Below, in pieces: positions 39,805 through 49,909 of a stretch of DNA of 64,000 nucleotides. The DNA is from Edaphochlamys debaryana. Lineage: Eukaryota; Chlorophyta; Chlorophyceae; Chlamydomonadales. Every line of letters starts with the position of its first letter. The first letter of the stretch is position 1. The stretch covers positions 620,001-684,000 of the forward strand of contig JAEHOE010000011.1 in the NCBI GenBank assembly GCA_016858145.1, read 5' to 3'. A program made the position numbers and the translations under genes. Below the pieces are notes generated by a model. The model made no database searches. It saw only the letters and a program-made list of their open reading frames with translations, and was not told the DNA's origin.

Positions 39805-40140
39805 GTGCCTCGCGTCAGCATGACAGAAACCACTTGCCAGTGCATGCGTTTTTGAACGTATCTGCAGCTGGCTTGCGGCGCAAGGACGCAGAGCAAGACC
39901 CATCACCACGGTTGAAGAACACGCACCGCTGGCACGGAGGGTCGAGCGCCGTAGGTGTCGTCGACTCTGGCGCACCGGTGGGTATGTCATTGGGAGGGTG
40001 CGCTGCCAAGGCGCGGACCAATATATTCGAACTCAGACTCATGCTCGAACCCAGACTCATACTCACACTCATACTCACCGCCTGCATGGTCGCCATGCGG
40101 AGCAAATTCATCTCTATATTCCAGCTCCTACAGTCCACGA
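39805..40140. other. Gap after VLTF3, uncertain small ORF
   Basis: Contains overlapping short ORFs on both strands and a CTCATACTCACACTCATACT-type repeat near 40035-40080. One plus-strand frame ends in a hydrophobic stretch (LILTLILTACMVAM), but neither frame looks clearly coding. Confidence 0.3.
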
Positions 40141-40788
40141 TCACTTTTTTTGGCGGAGGAGGTCCGTGAGAACCTGTAGCTCCTCTTTCAGCGCAGCGAC
40201 CTCCACCTGCAGCTCGACAACCTGCAGATCCTCTTGATATATCTGATCCTCTTTTTCATTGCATTTGTCATCGTGCGTCTCATCAGTCTGGACCTCCCGG
40301 TCATCAGTCTGGACGTCCCGGCTCACACGATTCTCTTCCTGACACGCCGTCCGTCCAGCCTGGACCCCTGCGTCCACTACGTGCGGGAGTTTTCTTCTGC
40401 TGCCGCCGGTCGCCCTCACCTTTGCCGCGACGCCGGCCTGCAGGCGCGCCACCTCGTCACGGAGCTTTGAATTTTCATGCTCATACGCCACGATGCGGGA
40501 GACTTTCATGAATTCCTTGTTCTCATCCTCCAGCGCCCCGACCCGCGCCTGGAGCTCCCGGACGTCATGCTGGGCGAGACGGAGACGTCGCTCGCAGTCA
40601 TCGCGAGCCAGGGATGCTGCCAGGGCCTCCGCAGATACGTCGTCCACCCGCCGCCGCAGCGCGTCGCGCTCCATCTCGGCGGCTTGCGCACGGTCATGCA
40701 GCGCCGCCCTTGCCTCTTCCAGCATACCCTGTGTGGCAACGTACGCCGAGGACAGCACGTCGAACGCGCGCCCAATGTCTTCATCCAT
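40141..40788 (-). CDS. Coiled-coil protein
   Basis: 215 residues from the ATG at 40788 (MDEDIGRAFDVLSSAY). Residues from about 15 to 130 form a long heptad coiled coil (RALQARV/ALEDENKE pattern), followed by a basic linker, a SRDVQTDDREVQTD repeat and a short second coil (VEVAALKEELQVLTDLL) at the end. No enzyme motif. It is likely a structural or scaffold protein. It ends convergently towards VLTF3. Confidence 0.55.
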   Translation of the reverse strand: MDEDIGRAFDVLSSAYVATQGMLEEARAALHDRAQAAEMERDALRRRVDDVSAEALAASLARDDCERRLRLAQHDVRELQARVGALEDENKEFMKVSRIVAYEHENSKLRDEVARLQAGVAAKVRATGGSRRKLPHVVDAGVQAGRTACQEENRVSRDVQTDDREVQTDETHDDKCNEKEDQIYQEDLQVVELQVEVAALKEELQVLTDLLRQKK

Positions 40789-40861
40789 TGTCAACCATTG
40801 CTCTGACCGTGGTGGAGTAGGACTCTGGTGGTTTATGTGGTTGCCTGGACGTTTCCAGTTC

Positions 40862-43800
40862 TCAGGGTGCCCCAATGGTTGTCGCTGGGTCGGTCAAGTC
40901 CTCGAGTGACGTCAGCATGCCGAACATGCGCGGCTCGTGGTGCGCGTGTACGCGTGTCAAGATGACGTCGCAGTCGTCGGCCCCCCGCACCGCCACGATG
41001 ACCGCGAGGTCGCCCTGGGGCGAGCCCTCGAGCGGTGAGAAGCGGTGCTCGGTCGGGGCGTAGACGACGAGCGGCACCTCCAGGAAGTTGGACATGGCTC
41101 GGATGGAGTCGAAGAGGCTCCCCCCTGCCACCGCGGCGAGGGCGGCGCGGTCGACGGGGGCGACCGGGTGGAGCAGGGCGTTGGCCGGGTGCATCACGTC
41201 CACGGCGAGCGCGTGCGTCATGGGCACGGAGATGATGTGCAGCCTGCGGCGGTTCCTGCGGGACCCAGACGAGGTCGACGTGCGACTGTGCGCGGACCTA
41301 GTCCTCAGGAGCGCCTTCGCCCGCGTGGACGCTTTGGACATGATGCGGCCCCTGCTGCTTTTTGCGTTGCCCGACAGTGCGTCGGCAGCGTTGCCGGCGA
41401 GCTCCGGTGGCAGGTCCGGCGAGACGCGCACCGGCGCGTCGACCCTCTCGTCGTCGGCGCAGGGGCGCCCGGCAGAACCCTCACTCAGCAGGAGCTGGCC
41501 GAGCTGGGCGGCGTCCAGGCCGTCGCCGTCAATGTCGAGGACGTCTACGTCTGGCTCCGGGATGGGGCGGCCTGGGCGGCGCACGCCCAGGAGGAGGCGG
41601 TCCGCCAGCGCGGGGCCGAGGCTCGCGTCCTTGGGCACCGCGCGCCCGACCACGTGGGCGATGTACAGGTGGCGGACGTCCCACGGTAGTGGGCAGCGCA
41701 GCGCGAGGACGGCGAGGACGTTGCGGTAGAGCGTTCCGTCGGCGTGAGCCGCCCGCAGGAAGTCCTTCCGGAGACCATCAATGCGCTCGTCGCGCGCATC
41801 GAGCGCGTCCATCTCGCGCACCCGCGCGTTGGCGAGTGGGATGTCCACAAACGCGTCCAGGTGCGTGGTGTGGTGTGGTGACGTCGTCGTCGACCGACAG
41901 CGGGACGAGCTTGCCCATGCGCAGGAGCAGGGACCGGCTTCCGGAGCTCAGCTGGACGGCTCGCACGACCTCATAGGCGCTGTCGGCCAGCGCCTTGGCG
42001 AGTCGCTCGAAGACCGCGGAGGCGTGTCGCACCTTGATCGGGCGGGCGTCGTTGTCCACGAGGTCCATAGCGGCGTCAATGTAAGCGACCCTGACGTCCG
42101 GCAGGGCCAGCACGAGGCCGTCCGGTCGGGCCAGCGGCACGAGTGTCCCCGCCCTGGTGATGAAGCCCGCGCACTGCAGCGAGTAGTCCAGCAACTGGTA
42201 CTCGACGTCCTGCCCGGTGTGCCGCAGCGCGCGCGCGACTGACGCCGCTCGGCTCGACGCGGGCACGTCGGCAAGGGCAGCGCACGCATCGGACGCGGCG
42301 CCCATGAGCGCCCGCACGCCCGGCGAGTGCTGAACGTCGAGATGGAACTCCTCAGCGACGCCGCCCCGCACACCGACCACGGTGCAGAGTGCCTCGTAGT
42401 GACCGCCGTGCTGCACCAGGAAGGCGGCACGGAGCGCGCCGCCAACGGGAGCTGCGCTGCGAACGGGGCACGACATGACGAAGTCGCCTGGCAGCCGGCT
42501 TTTTGAGAGGACGAGCACCTGCACCCGCGAGGGGTTGAGCCACTTGGGCGCCACGTTCACCAGGTCGAGCAGGAGCTCGTGGCTGCGCTCGGCCTGCAGC
42601 GCGTCCACGAATGCCTGCAGCGCGATGAAGAGGACAAACTCGCGGGTGGCCTTGAGTAGCGCTGGCGCGACGACACCGGTTGCTCGGGTGCTGCCCCGCG
42701 CTGCGCCAGCCGCAAAGGCGCCGGAACGGATGACGTCGATGACGTCCTGCAACTGGAAGCGCTCGACGTATGCGGCCGGCTGTTTGAGGAACCACGCGCA
42801 GAAGCTTTGGACCTCCACCGCGTTGCGTAAGTGCGCATCGACCCGCCGCGGAACAAAGCGGTGCGCGAGCTCGCCGTGGTGCAGGGAGATGAAGGTGGCG
42901 GGGTCCAAGTTCCTCCGGATGAGCTCGGGCAGCTGTCGCCCGGAGACGCCGGCGTTGAGGAGCTTGGCGAGGCAGTTGAGGAGGTTGGAGCTCCCGGGTT
43001 GGAAGCCTCGGCGCAGCACGCAGGTCGTCCGGTTCGTGAGGTGGGTGGGCGTGCCGCCCTCACACGTGTAGCCCGCGTTGAATACCTCGTGCAGCGCGGG
43101 CGGCAGGGACCCGTAGCGCCCCTCGGGAAGCGCAGTGGTGCTTCCGTAGATGTAGCGCGCGTTGTCGTGCGCCCCCACCCCTACTCCAGACGTTGAGGGC
43201 GACGTCCCTGTCGGCATTGGGCTCGTTGGGTTGGGTGTCGACGGAGTGGACGGAGTGGACGGAGTTGACGGAGCCTGAGCGCCGCAGCGCTTGTTCTTGC
43301 CACGGTCGGGTTTGAGGAAGCAGCATGGCATGCACAAGCCGTGGGGGTGGAACTTGGGGTCCAACAGGCCGGGGTGGCGGTCTCGACCGCGCCAGTACTT
43401 GTCGTCGTCAAAGACCTAGGGCTCCTCGCGCACGCTCGGATATGGGCACTTGCGGCTGAGCTGCTCAAACTGCTTCAGCGTCAGTGCGGTGCGGCTGCGG
43501 GGGCACCACACCTTTGGACAGACGTAGCGGTTGTCGGCGGCAAGCGAGGCGGAGCTGCCCGTTGCCACGGCGCCTGTAAGAGCGCCAGGAAACTCTTTGT
43601 TGATGCGCGCCTGCTCCTGTGGACTGACGCGCACGGGCTGGCGGTACACGACGTGGCCGCAAATGCGCGAGTAGCGCTTGTCCTCGGAGCCCGTGTCAAA
43701 GAGCCGGGGATCAGCGCGGTGCAGCTCGGAGATCACATGCCGCCCGGGCACGTCGTCGTCGGGGACCCTTGCAGCAAGCTTGGGATCGACCATCCCCGAC

Positions 43801-44275
43801 CCGGGAGGACTCTCCCCCGGCCCGGGAGGACTCTCCCCCGACTCGGGAGGACTCTCCCCCGACCCCGACCCCGGACTCCTGCTCGTGCTCGTTGGCGCGA
43901 CGTAACTCGCGAGCAAATCGCTCAGCTCATCTGGCGAGCCGTACGAGTCACCAAAGCGGCCGTCGGCGTCAATGAGCGTCTCGGCGGCGTCCGCATTCCC
44001 GGGTGTGCGTGCCACAGCGAGTAGATGCCACTGTGCGACTGGTAGCCCATGGACAGCTTGTCCATGAACATTGTCAGGACCAGGCGCGCCAGCGAGCACG
44101 TTTTCATGTCGTCAGAGACCTCGTCGCCGTGCACCTGCACCTGCCCGCACGGGAAGTCGGGGTACGCCAGACCCGCAAGCAGTTGCTTCATGTCTTGAGC
44201 GCTGGCGTTGAGCTCCTCCGTGGAGAGCGCGGCCACCGCGTCGGAGAGGATCTCCACGTGCCCGGACGTGTACAT
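40862..44275 (-). pseudogene. Early-transcription-factor-like gene broken in three places
   Basis: About 1,138 codons spread over four open segments: 44275 to about 44010, about 44010 to 43419, 43415 to about 41870, and about 41870 to 40862. The join at 43416-43418 is an in-frame TAG between SVREEP and VFDDDKYWRGRD. The other two joins are one-base frame changes, near 44000-44025 and in a CCACA repeat near 41865-41885. The cysteine motifs CPKVWCPRSRT and FHPHGLCMPCCF, and the length, recall the large early-transcription-factor protein of giant viruses (ASFV G1340L / poxvirus A7 group). That assignment is from memory and moderate. A Ser/Pro repeat (SPGSGESPP type, about 43800-43870) interrupts the N-terminal third. 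The gene follows RNase H by 18 bases. It is most likely a decaying core gene; sequencing slips could explain the frameshifts but less easily the TAG. Confidence 0.5.
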
Positions 44276-44293
44276 CGTCAGGCACTACTACTA

Positions 44294-44944
44294 CTACTCA
44301 TCTACAGTTTCTCGGACGAACCGATCCATGGGGCCGTGGGCCGGCCTAGTTGTCGATGTCGATGACGCTCGTCCTTGTGTTGGACCAATCATCATCTTAG
44401 GAATAGGCACTGAATGAGTCCATTCGGCAGACGCGGTGGCCGCGCGTGCCATAGCGTCAGCGCGCTTGTTCCCCGCGTGTTTCACGGCGCCGCAACTGGC
44501 GGACGGCGAGGGCGCGGGCTGGTGCGATCGGATGTGCTCGTAGCGGGCGCCGACGCCCTGCTGGAGCCGCCACATGTCCTGGATGAGCGCCAGGTTGGTG
44601 ACTGGCTGGCCGGTTCGGCATCGCCACCCGCTCTTTGCCCACCGCGGCGCCCACTTGGTCATGCAGTTGAGGCAGTACTCCGAATCGGTCACCACCAGCC
44701 AGCGCGCGCTTGAGTCGAGCGCCATCGCGCGCAGGGCGTCGCGCACGGCAAGGAGTTTCATTGTCTGGTTTGTCACGCGCAGCTCGGGGTACCCGGCGGC
44801 GCTCAAGTCGCCACGGTAGCCCCGGGCGGTGTTGAGCGGCGATCCCTCCCAAAAGTACGTGGCTGTCCCCCCGGCGGCCTTGCGAGACCCGTTCCCGACG
44901 CACGCGCCATCTGCGAAGAGAAGCCGTGCCGTGCTCAAAGACAT
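44294..44944 (-). CDS. Ribonuclease H (type 1 fold), one catalytic residue replaced
   Basis: 216 residues. RNase HI removes RNA from RNA-DNA hybrids. Conserved: FADGACVGNG (first Asp), TDSEYCLNCMTKWAPRW (third acidic position, then the TKW segment), HIRSH and AGNKRADAMARAA (last Asp). At the second acidic position, where the family has a Glu in a TNNRMEL-type helix, the sequence is TNQTMKLLA with Lys encoded by AAA. That change is a single G-to-A step from GAA and should cripple metal binding. The disordered C-terminus (about 40 residues) is extra. Confidence 0.8.
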   Translation of the reverse strand: MSLSTARLLFADGACVGNGSRKAAGGTATYFWEGSPLNTARGYRGDLSAAGYPELRVTNQTMKLLAVRDALRAMALDSSARWLVVTDSEYCLNCMTKWAPRWAKSGWRCRTGQPVTNLALIQDMWRLQQGVGARYEHIRSHQPAPSPSASCGAVKHAGNKRADAMARAATASAEWTHSVPIPKMMIGPTQGRASSTSTTRPAHGPMDRFVRETVDE

Positions 44945-44989
44945 GGTGGGTTGGTTTCTCCTCTGAAATCATCTTTTACTCTCATGTCA

Positions 44990-45091
44990 CTACCCTGACT
45001 TACCGATGCAAAGCAACGACACGATGAAGGCGGCGATGCCGGTGAGCCCCCACAGCAGCACAAAGATGGTTGGCGCGATGTCGTCAGCCAT
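44990..45091 (-). CDS. 33-residue membrane microprotein
   Basis: Tiny ORF starting MADDIAPTIFVLLWGL with one transmembrane helix (residues 8-29, ending IVSLLC) and a short basic tail. An A/T-rich strip precedes the ATG (45092-45120). The frame is open further upstream, but this ATG directly precedes the helix. Compact, helix-only proteins of this kind are common in giant-virus membranes. Confidence 0.45.
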   Translation of the reverse strand: MADDIAPTIFVLLWGLTGIAAFIVSLLCIGKSG

Positions 45092-45180
45092 GATTGTTCG
45101 TTTAAAATGGGTGCATAAAAATGGCTGCCCACCACCTAAACTCTCAACTAAGACTCGAACTAAGACTCGACTCGACATCA

Positions 45181-48109
45181 ATGGGCTCGTCAGCATACAT
45201 CGTCCCGTTCCTCTGGGCGTGCCTCCTTCTTCTCTGTGCAGGTGGCGAGCAGCCTCACTCATGTGCGCCAGCAACCCCGCCGCCGCCAGAGACTCTCACG
45301 GTGACGTCCTCGCTGTACTATGGCTCCGCGTTTCGCTGGTTGCGGAGGCCCCCGCCGGCCCCCGGCAGACACCCCCCGCCGTCGCGTGCGCACCCTCCTC
45401 CAACATCTTCTTCTCCAACATCTTCGCCGCCGTTGGCTGTGCACGACCCGTCGCAAGCTGAGCTAAAGATCAGCTGCCCTCGGGACGACTCCAAGCCCGG
45501 GATTGAAATCCTGCCCGGCTGTGACAGCCCCACCGCAACAGTCGCGGTTGGTCCGCAAGCGACGCAACTGCGGGTGAGTGCCCGCACAACAAAACTTATA
45601 TCTCGCATCCCGAATCCATGCGTACTAAGCGAAACGCGTGCCAGGATTTCTACGGCGTCAACAACGGCGACACTGCTACTCTTGTGCTGAGGGAGACACC
45701 CGCCGGCGCCACTCGGCGGCGGCTTGGGGCGCTTGGGCTTGGGGAGAACCTCCACAATGACACAACGGCACAAGCTTCTGCGCCATCGTACGAAATCCTT
45801 GCTCTCACGCCAATCGAGAAGAAGGAGCAGAAAGAGGTGATACTCGGCGATACTCGGCGATACTCGGCGATACTCGGCGATACTCGGTGATACTTGGTGA
45901 TACTCAGCGATACTCAGCGATACTCAGCGATAATGACCTGCCAATGCAGATTTACACAGGCTCGCCAATCGAGCTTCGCACAGTGGTCTTCATCCTTGAC
46001 TTCTCCCAGGGCAACGCGTTGACTTCCTGCGGGCCGAGCTCTACTTGGGGAGCGTCCGCCAAGACAGCGGTAACCACAATCTCGGAGTCCTCGGACTCCT
46101 CGAACTCCTCGAACTCCTCGGACTCCTCGGACTCCTCGGACTCCTCGGACTCCTCGGCTGATATTGGGAATCTCCATCCTTACGCGCGCAGGACGTCGTC
46201 GCAGCCATGCGTGACCGGGCTAGATTCCCGAACAACCTCAACGTAAGGTCTCCGGGCACCTTCTCTGCTCAGTCTCCTCAGTCTCCTCAGTCTCCTCAGT
46301 CTCCTCAGTCTCCTCAGTCTCCTCAGTCTCCTTAGTCTACTCAGTCTACTCAGTCTACTCAGTCTCCCCACAACTATCCTCGTTTCTCGTATTGAGCACA
46401 GGACTTCTACACAAAGTGCTCCTACGGCAAGTCGTTCTTCTTGGAGCAGCACACATACGTCCTCGGTCCAGTCCCCATCCCCTGCCGCGGCTACGTCATG
46501 AGAAACTTTACTGGCAGGCCCGTGCTGCCGCCTCGACCTCCGCCAAAGCCGCCAAGCCAGTGGGGCAATCTGCTGCCACCGTCCCGTAGAAACGCCACCG
46601 TCGACGACTGGTACGTGAGCAATGGGTTCTGACTCCTGGGTCCTGGCTGACCCCACCGCAACCCCTGGCTTGTCGCTAGGTGGGACATCTCCCGATACTG
46701 CACTGCATTGGAACAGCAAGCCTGGGAACGAGAGGCGGAGAAGTTCACCCGCGTGGTGAGTCCGCAATTGAGGCCTCAGACACGCACGCCTCCGAGTGCC
46801 ATCACATGTGTGACCTCGTCATCATTGCAGCGCGCTGCTACGGACCCCAAACTCGCGGACATCCTAAACTGGCGCTCGCGACGCCGAAACATCTACATCC
46901 TGCCCAACACCCTGACTTGCCAGTGGGCGGGCTACGCCGACGTCACATGCACATCCCCCACGTGCAGCGTGTGAGCTCTGGTTCTTTTCTTGGGTGTGTT
47001 TTCCATGTTTGCCTCGACTCACATGTTGTGCGACTCATGACCAGATACGTCAAAGGCGGCGTGGCGGGGCTGGGGCTTCAAGTCATCGCCCACGAGGCCA
47101 TGCACAACTATGGGCTGGAGCACGCTGGCTTGTGAGTGTGCTGCTCTCTGTGGGAGTGGGGTGGGGTTATTCGTGGTTAGTTCCCCATTTGTTGAGACGT
47201 TGACGGACCTCGACCTCAGGGGCCTCGACAAGTACGGCGACACGACGTCCATCATGGGCAACTTTCTACAGGCAGGCAGCGGCGTCTTGTGCCCCAACGC
47301 TCCGAACATGTGAGCTGCTAAACAGTAATGTGCCCATGAGAATGCTGAGACCCCCAAGTATCCCAGAGTATTATGAGACTTCCCATCGCCCAGGTACCGC
47401 ATTGGCTGGGCCAAGCCCCTGAACGCGCCAGGCACCAAACCGAACACGCTGTCGGCCGCTGGGGTGAGCGGCGATGGACGACTCGACTCGACTCGACTCG
47501 ACTCGACTCATTTGTGATCTTGCTGCGCTGCAGGGTCAGTACGGGTCCTTGTCGGCTGTCAACTTCACGCGGTCCTCCAACAAGTTGCGGTTCTTCTTAC
47601 CTCCTTTCGGGTCGAGGGACGACAACCATCTGACAGTCGCCCTGGGGTCGCCCTTCGCTCCCGTCACCGCCGTCGACTCCGCCGGCGTGAATTTCTTCAG
47701 GGACTCCACCCGCAACCCCAGGATCCCGTACCCCATCTATTACATCTCGTACCGTGTGCGGAACGCCACTCTCGGAGGCTTCGACTCGGGGTTGACGTCC
47801 GCGGCACACATGAAGGTCTTCATCCACCAGTATAACGGCACACAGTCGGAGCACGCATTCGGCTTCAAGTCCCTCCTGATGGACTGGGGCCCGACGTTCA
47901 TCCGGAAGGCCCTGTGGGACACCGCCGGCAGCACGTGGGCCTGGATTGTGACGGTCTCGTTGGCGCGGATGATCCCAACTGCATGCGTTGAGTCTACAGT
48001 CCGGGAGTCTGCCCGCCGCGATGAGCGCCGTAGAACATGGATGCATGGGGGCTCATCGCCGATCGGCCGATCGCAGAAAATAGTGGAGTCATATAGTCAG
48101 TGGAAGTAA
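45181..48109 (+). CDS. Gametolysin-type M11 metalloprotease, spliced
   Basis: Secreted zinc protease of peptidase family M11, the volvocine gametolysin/cell-wall lytic enzyme family. Eleven exons: 45181-45573, 45645-45836, 45950-46069, 46192-46242, 46402-46610, 46680-46755, 46831-46970, 47045-47131, 47220-47309, 47394-47463, 47534-48109. All introns are GT-AG and the total is exactly 668 codons, close to gametolysin length. A signal peptide (MGSSAYIVPFLWACLLLLC) and a Pro-rich linker precede the mature part. The zinc site is HEAMHNYGLEH (HExxHxxGxxH) with a Met-turn SIMGN and the family block YRIGWAKPL. TGTAA follows 22 bases after the stop (48131). It lies among viral genes, so it is a captured host gene that kept its introns; a role in wall breach at entry or release is inference. 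Confidence 0.8.
45837..45949 (+). repeat. 10-bp repeats filling M11 intron 2
   Basis: About nine copies of GATACTCGGC/GATACTCAGC occupy nearly the whole 113-base intron between the splice signals. Confidence 0.85.
46070..46191 (+). repeat. 9-bp repeats in M11 intron 3
   Basis: About nine copies of CTCCTCGGA/CTCCTCGAA within a 122-base intron. Confidence 0.85.
46243..46401 (+). repeat. 9-bp repeats in M11 intron 4
   Basis: About eleven copies of AGTCTCCTC and the variant AGTCTACTC within a 159-base intron. Confidence 0.85.
47464..47533 (+). repeat. 5-bp repeats in M11 intron 10
   Basis: Six to seven copies of GACTC in a 70-base intron. Confidence 0.8.
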
Positions 48110-48130
48110 TGTCAGACTCATATTTCGTCC

Positions 48131-48135
48131 TGTAA
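48131..48135 (+). terminator. TGTAA polyadenylation-type signal
   Basis: Green-algal polyadenylation consensus 22 bases after the M11 stop. It fits expression of this gene by the host mRNA machinery. Confidence 0.5.
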
Positions 48136-48330
48136 TAACGCTGGGCTCTATACCTTGCTCAGTCGGAGCTTGGAGCTCGGCTCGGCCCGCAACTCGCAAC
48201 TCGGAGCTCGGCCCGCAACTCGCCAGCTCGCAATTTGGCCTCAGTCGGCTTCAAGTTCCTCAAGGATGAAAGTAATAGAGCCAGTGGTGCGCGTCGTCGA
48301 GAGAGGAGAGTGCGCGTTGGAGAGTGTGCG

Positions 48331-48946
48331 ATGGCGACCTCTCGCTCTCTCGTTGCCATGCAGAGGTTCTTCACGGACAGCTGCCAATATGAGCCAGAAA
48401 ACTTCAGGTATATGTACAAGGCTGCGAACTTGTACCAGAGTGGCATCGACCTCGCGTCGACCTCGGGCATCATCAAGGTCAAGCTAGTGGGCGCTGACAA
48501 GGTGGGGTTGGTTAAACCTGCGTTCTTGCTTTACGTTTTCGCTTCGTCACGACTCGCCTCGCCCCGGAGCGCAGAAGGAGTTTGCCACAGTCATGGCCAC
48601 GTCCACGGTCGAGACTTCGCCGAACGGCTTCAGCTCGTTGCACGTGCCAGACACGGACAACGCTGTGACCATATGGATGGGCAGCATTCAGCATTCGGAC
48701 ACTGTGGAGGTATGCGTCGTGGAGAACACGATCGTGTTCAGTGTAGCGGGGACGACGGCGCCGGAAAAGCGGACGGGTGGTGACGGGGAGGAGGAGAAGA
48801 AGAAGGCGAAGAAGGTGAAGAAGGACAAGACGATGGAGGAGAAGAAGGAGGAGAAGAAGGAGGAGAAGAAGGAGGAGAAAAAGGAGGAGAAAAAGGAGGT
48901 GGTGGCGGCGAAGCAGAAGAAGGAGAAGGACGGGGGATGCACCTGA
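48331..48946 (+). CDS. Hypothetical spliced protein with Lys/Glu tail
   Basis: Two exons, 48331-48501 and 48575-48946, giving 180 residues in one frame. It starts MATSRSLVAMQRFFTD, continues into a beta-rich core (VTIWMGSIQHSDTVEVCVVE) and ends in a Lys/Glu repeat (EEKKEEKKEEKK). No family recognised. The 73-base intron has a GT-AG frame. Upstream, 48165-48240 holds repeated CTCGGCCCGCAACTCG-type sequence. The stop overlaps the start of the next ORF. Confidence 0.5.
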
Positions 48947-49197
48947 AGAATGGGTTGGCGTTTGGGAATGAGATTGTAGCCATGCTGCATCAGGATACTA
49001 AGGATACCCGTGAACTGAAAGCGCTGTACGGTGCGAAGCTGCTCGATGCAAACAAGCAGGAGAAGGAGCTGCTCGCGGAGAAGGAGCTGCGCGAGAAGGA
49101 GGAGGAGGAGGAGAAGGAGCTGCGCGAGAAGGAGGAGGGGGAGGAGAAGGAGCTGCGCGAGAAGGAGGAGGGGGAGGAGAAGGAGCGCGAGAGATGA
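48937..49197 (+). CDS. Small charged coiled-coil protein
   Basis: 86 residues starting MHLKNGLAFGNEIVAML. The second half is a highly charged repeat (EKELREKEEGE type) predicted to be a single long helix. It overlaps the preceding stop by ten bases. TGTAA is at 49202-49206, five bases past its stop. It may be a spliced extension of the preceding gene. Confidence 0.35.
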   Translation: MHLKNGLAFGNEIVAMLHQDTKDTRELKALYGAKLLDANKQEKELLAEKELREKEEEEEKELREKEEGEEKELREKEEGEEKERER

Positions 49198-49376
49198 AAG
49201 CTGTAACTGGAACGATGGGTCAGAGTGAGCCTTACTCAGTGAGCCTTACACACCTCAATCGTGTACATGCGTGAAGCCCAACCGCAAAAAGCTGTGCATC
49301 GTGCAGCTGGCGCACTTCCAGGACAAGCGCGTTTGCATCGGTCCACTCGACGCCCTGCCATCATCCGCCGGGCACT

Positions 49377-49814
49377 CTAGTCCGTGCCCTGGTGGCTCCT
49401 CGACACTCTCCAGTAGGACATGGCATCGGCGCACGCGATCCCGCAGTTGTTGTCCCGCCCGGTGACCTTGGGGTGAATGGCGTCGTTCGCTAGCTGCGCG
49501 ACGCCACAGCCATGGAGGAGTTCCAGGCGGCGCTCACCGATGATGTGCCGCCCGTCACAGCGCTGGTAGGCGTACGCCCAGTCCACCGTCCGCCGCAGCC
49601 TCTTTGGGGGCGTCCTCCACAGGACTGCGCCGTGGTATCTCGTGACTGGCGTGTCCTTGGGCAGGAAGGTCGTTGCGAAGACGCCGAGCCCGTCGCAGAT
49701 GGGTGAGGCCTTGACCTGCACAATTGCGTCGTCCGTGGAGCCGTGCACGCCGTGTGCGTCCGCGTACGCGTACGAGCCTAGTGGACCCTTCCCGGATTTC
49801 TTGTGGACTCTCAT
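49377..49814 (-). CDS. SET-domain-like protein, C-terminally short
   Basis: 145 residues from the ATG at 49814. The core DGLGVFATTFLPKDTPV resembles the SET opening (G-x-GVFA with a K-x-x-P strand), followed by TRYHGAVL and the AQLANDAIHP...GRDNNC segment at the place of the NHS-x-x-PN motif. SET proteins methylate histone lysines, and chloroviruses encode a compact one. Here the usual C-terminal GEELxxxYG part is not visible, so the protein may be truncated, spliced or only SET-like. Confidence 0.45.
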   Translation of the reverse strand: MRVHKKSGKGPLGSYAYADAHGVHGSTDDAIVQVKASPICDGLGVFATTFLPKDTPVTRYHGAVLWRTPPKRLRRTVDWAYAYQRCDGRHIIGERRLELLHGCGVAQLANDAIHPKVTGRDNNCGIACADAMSYWRVSRSHQGTD

Positions 49815-49909
49815 CTCATGGAGCTCATTGATGATGAACGCGTACAATTCTCTCCGCTTCTTTTAAGTACCCTTGCGGAGAAGAGAGCGAGAAGCCAAGC
49901 CCCGCCGAC

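Noticed and set aside
48331..48946. PCNA-like sliding clamp
   Set aside because: A few residues look similar, but the length and motif order do not fit; left as unknown.
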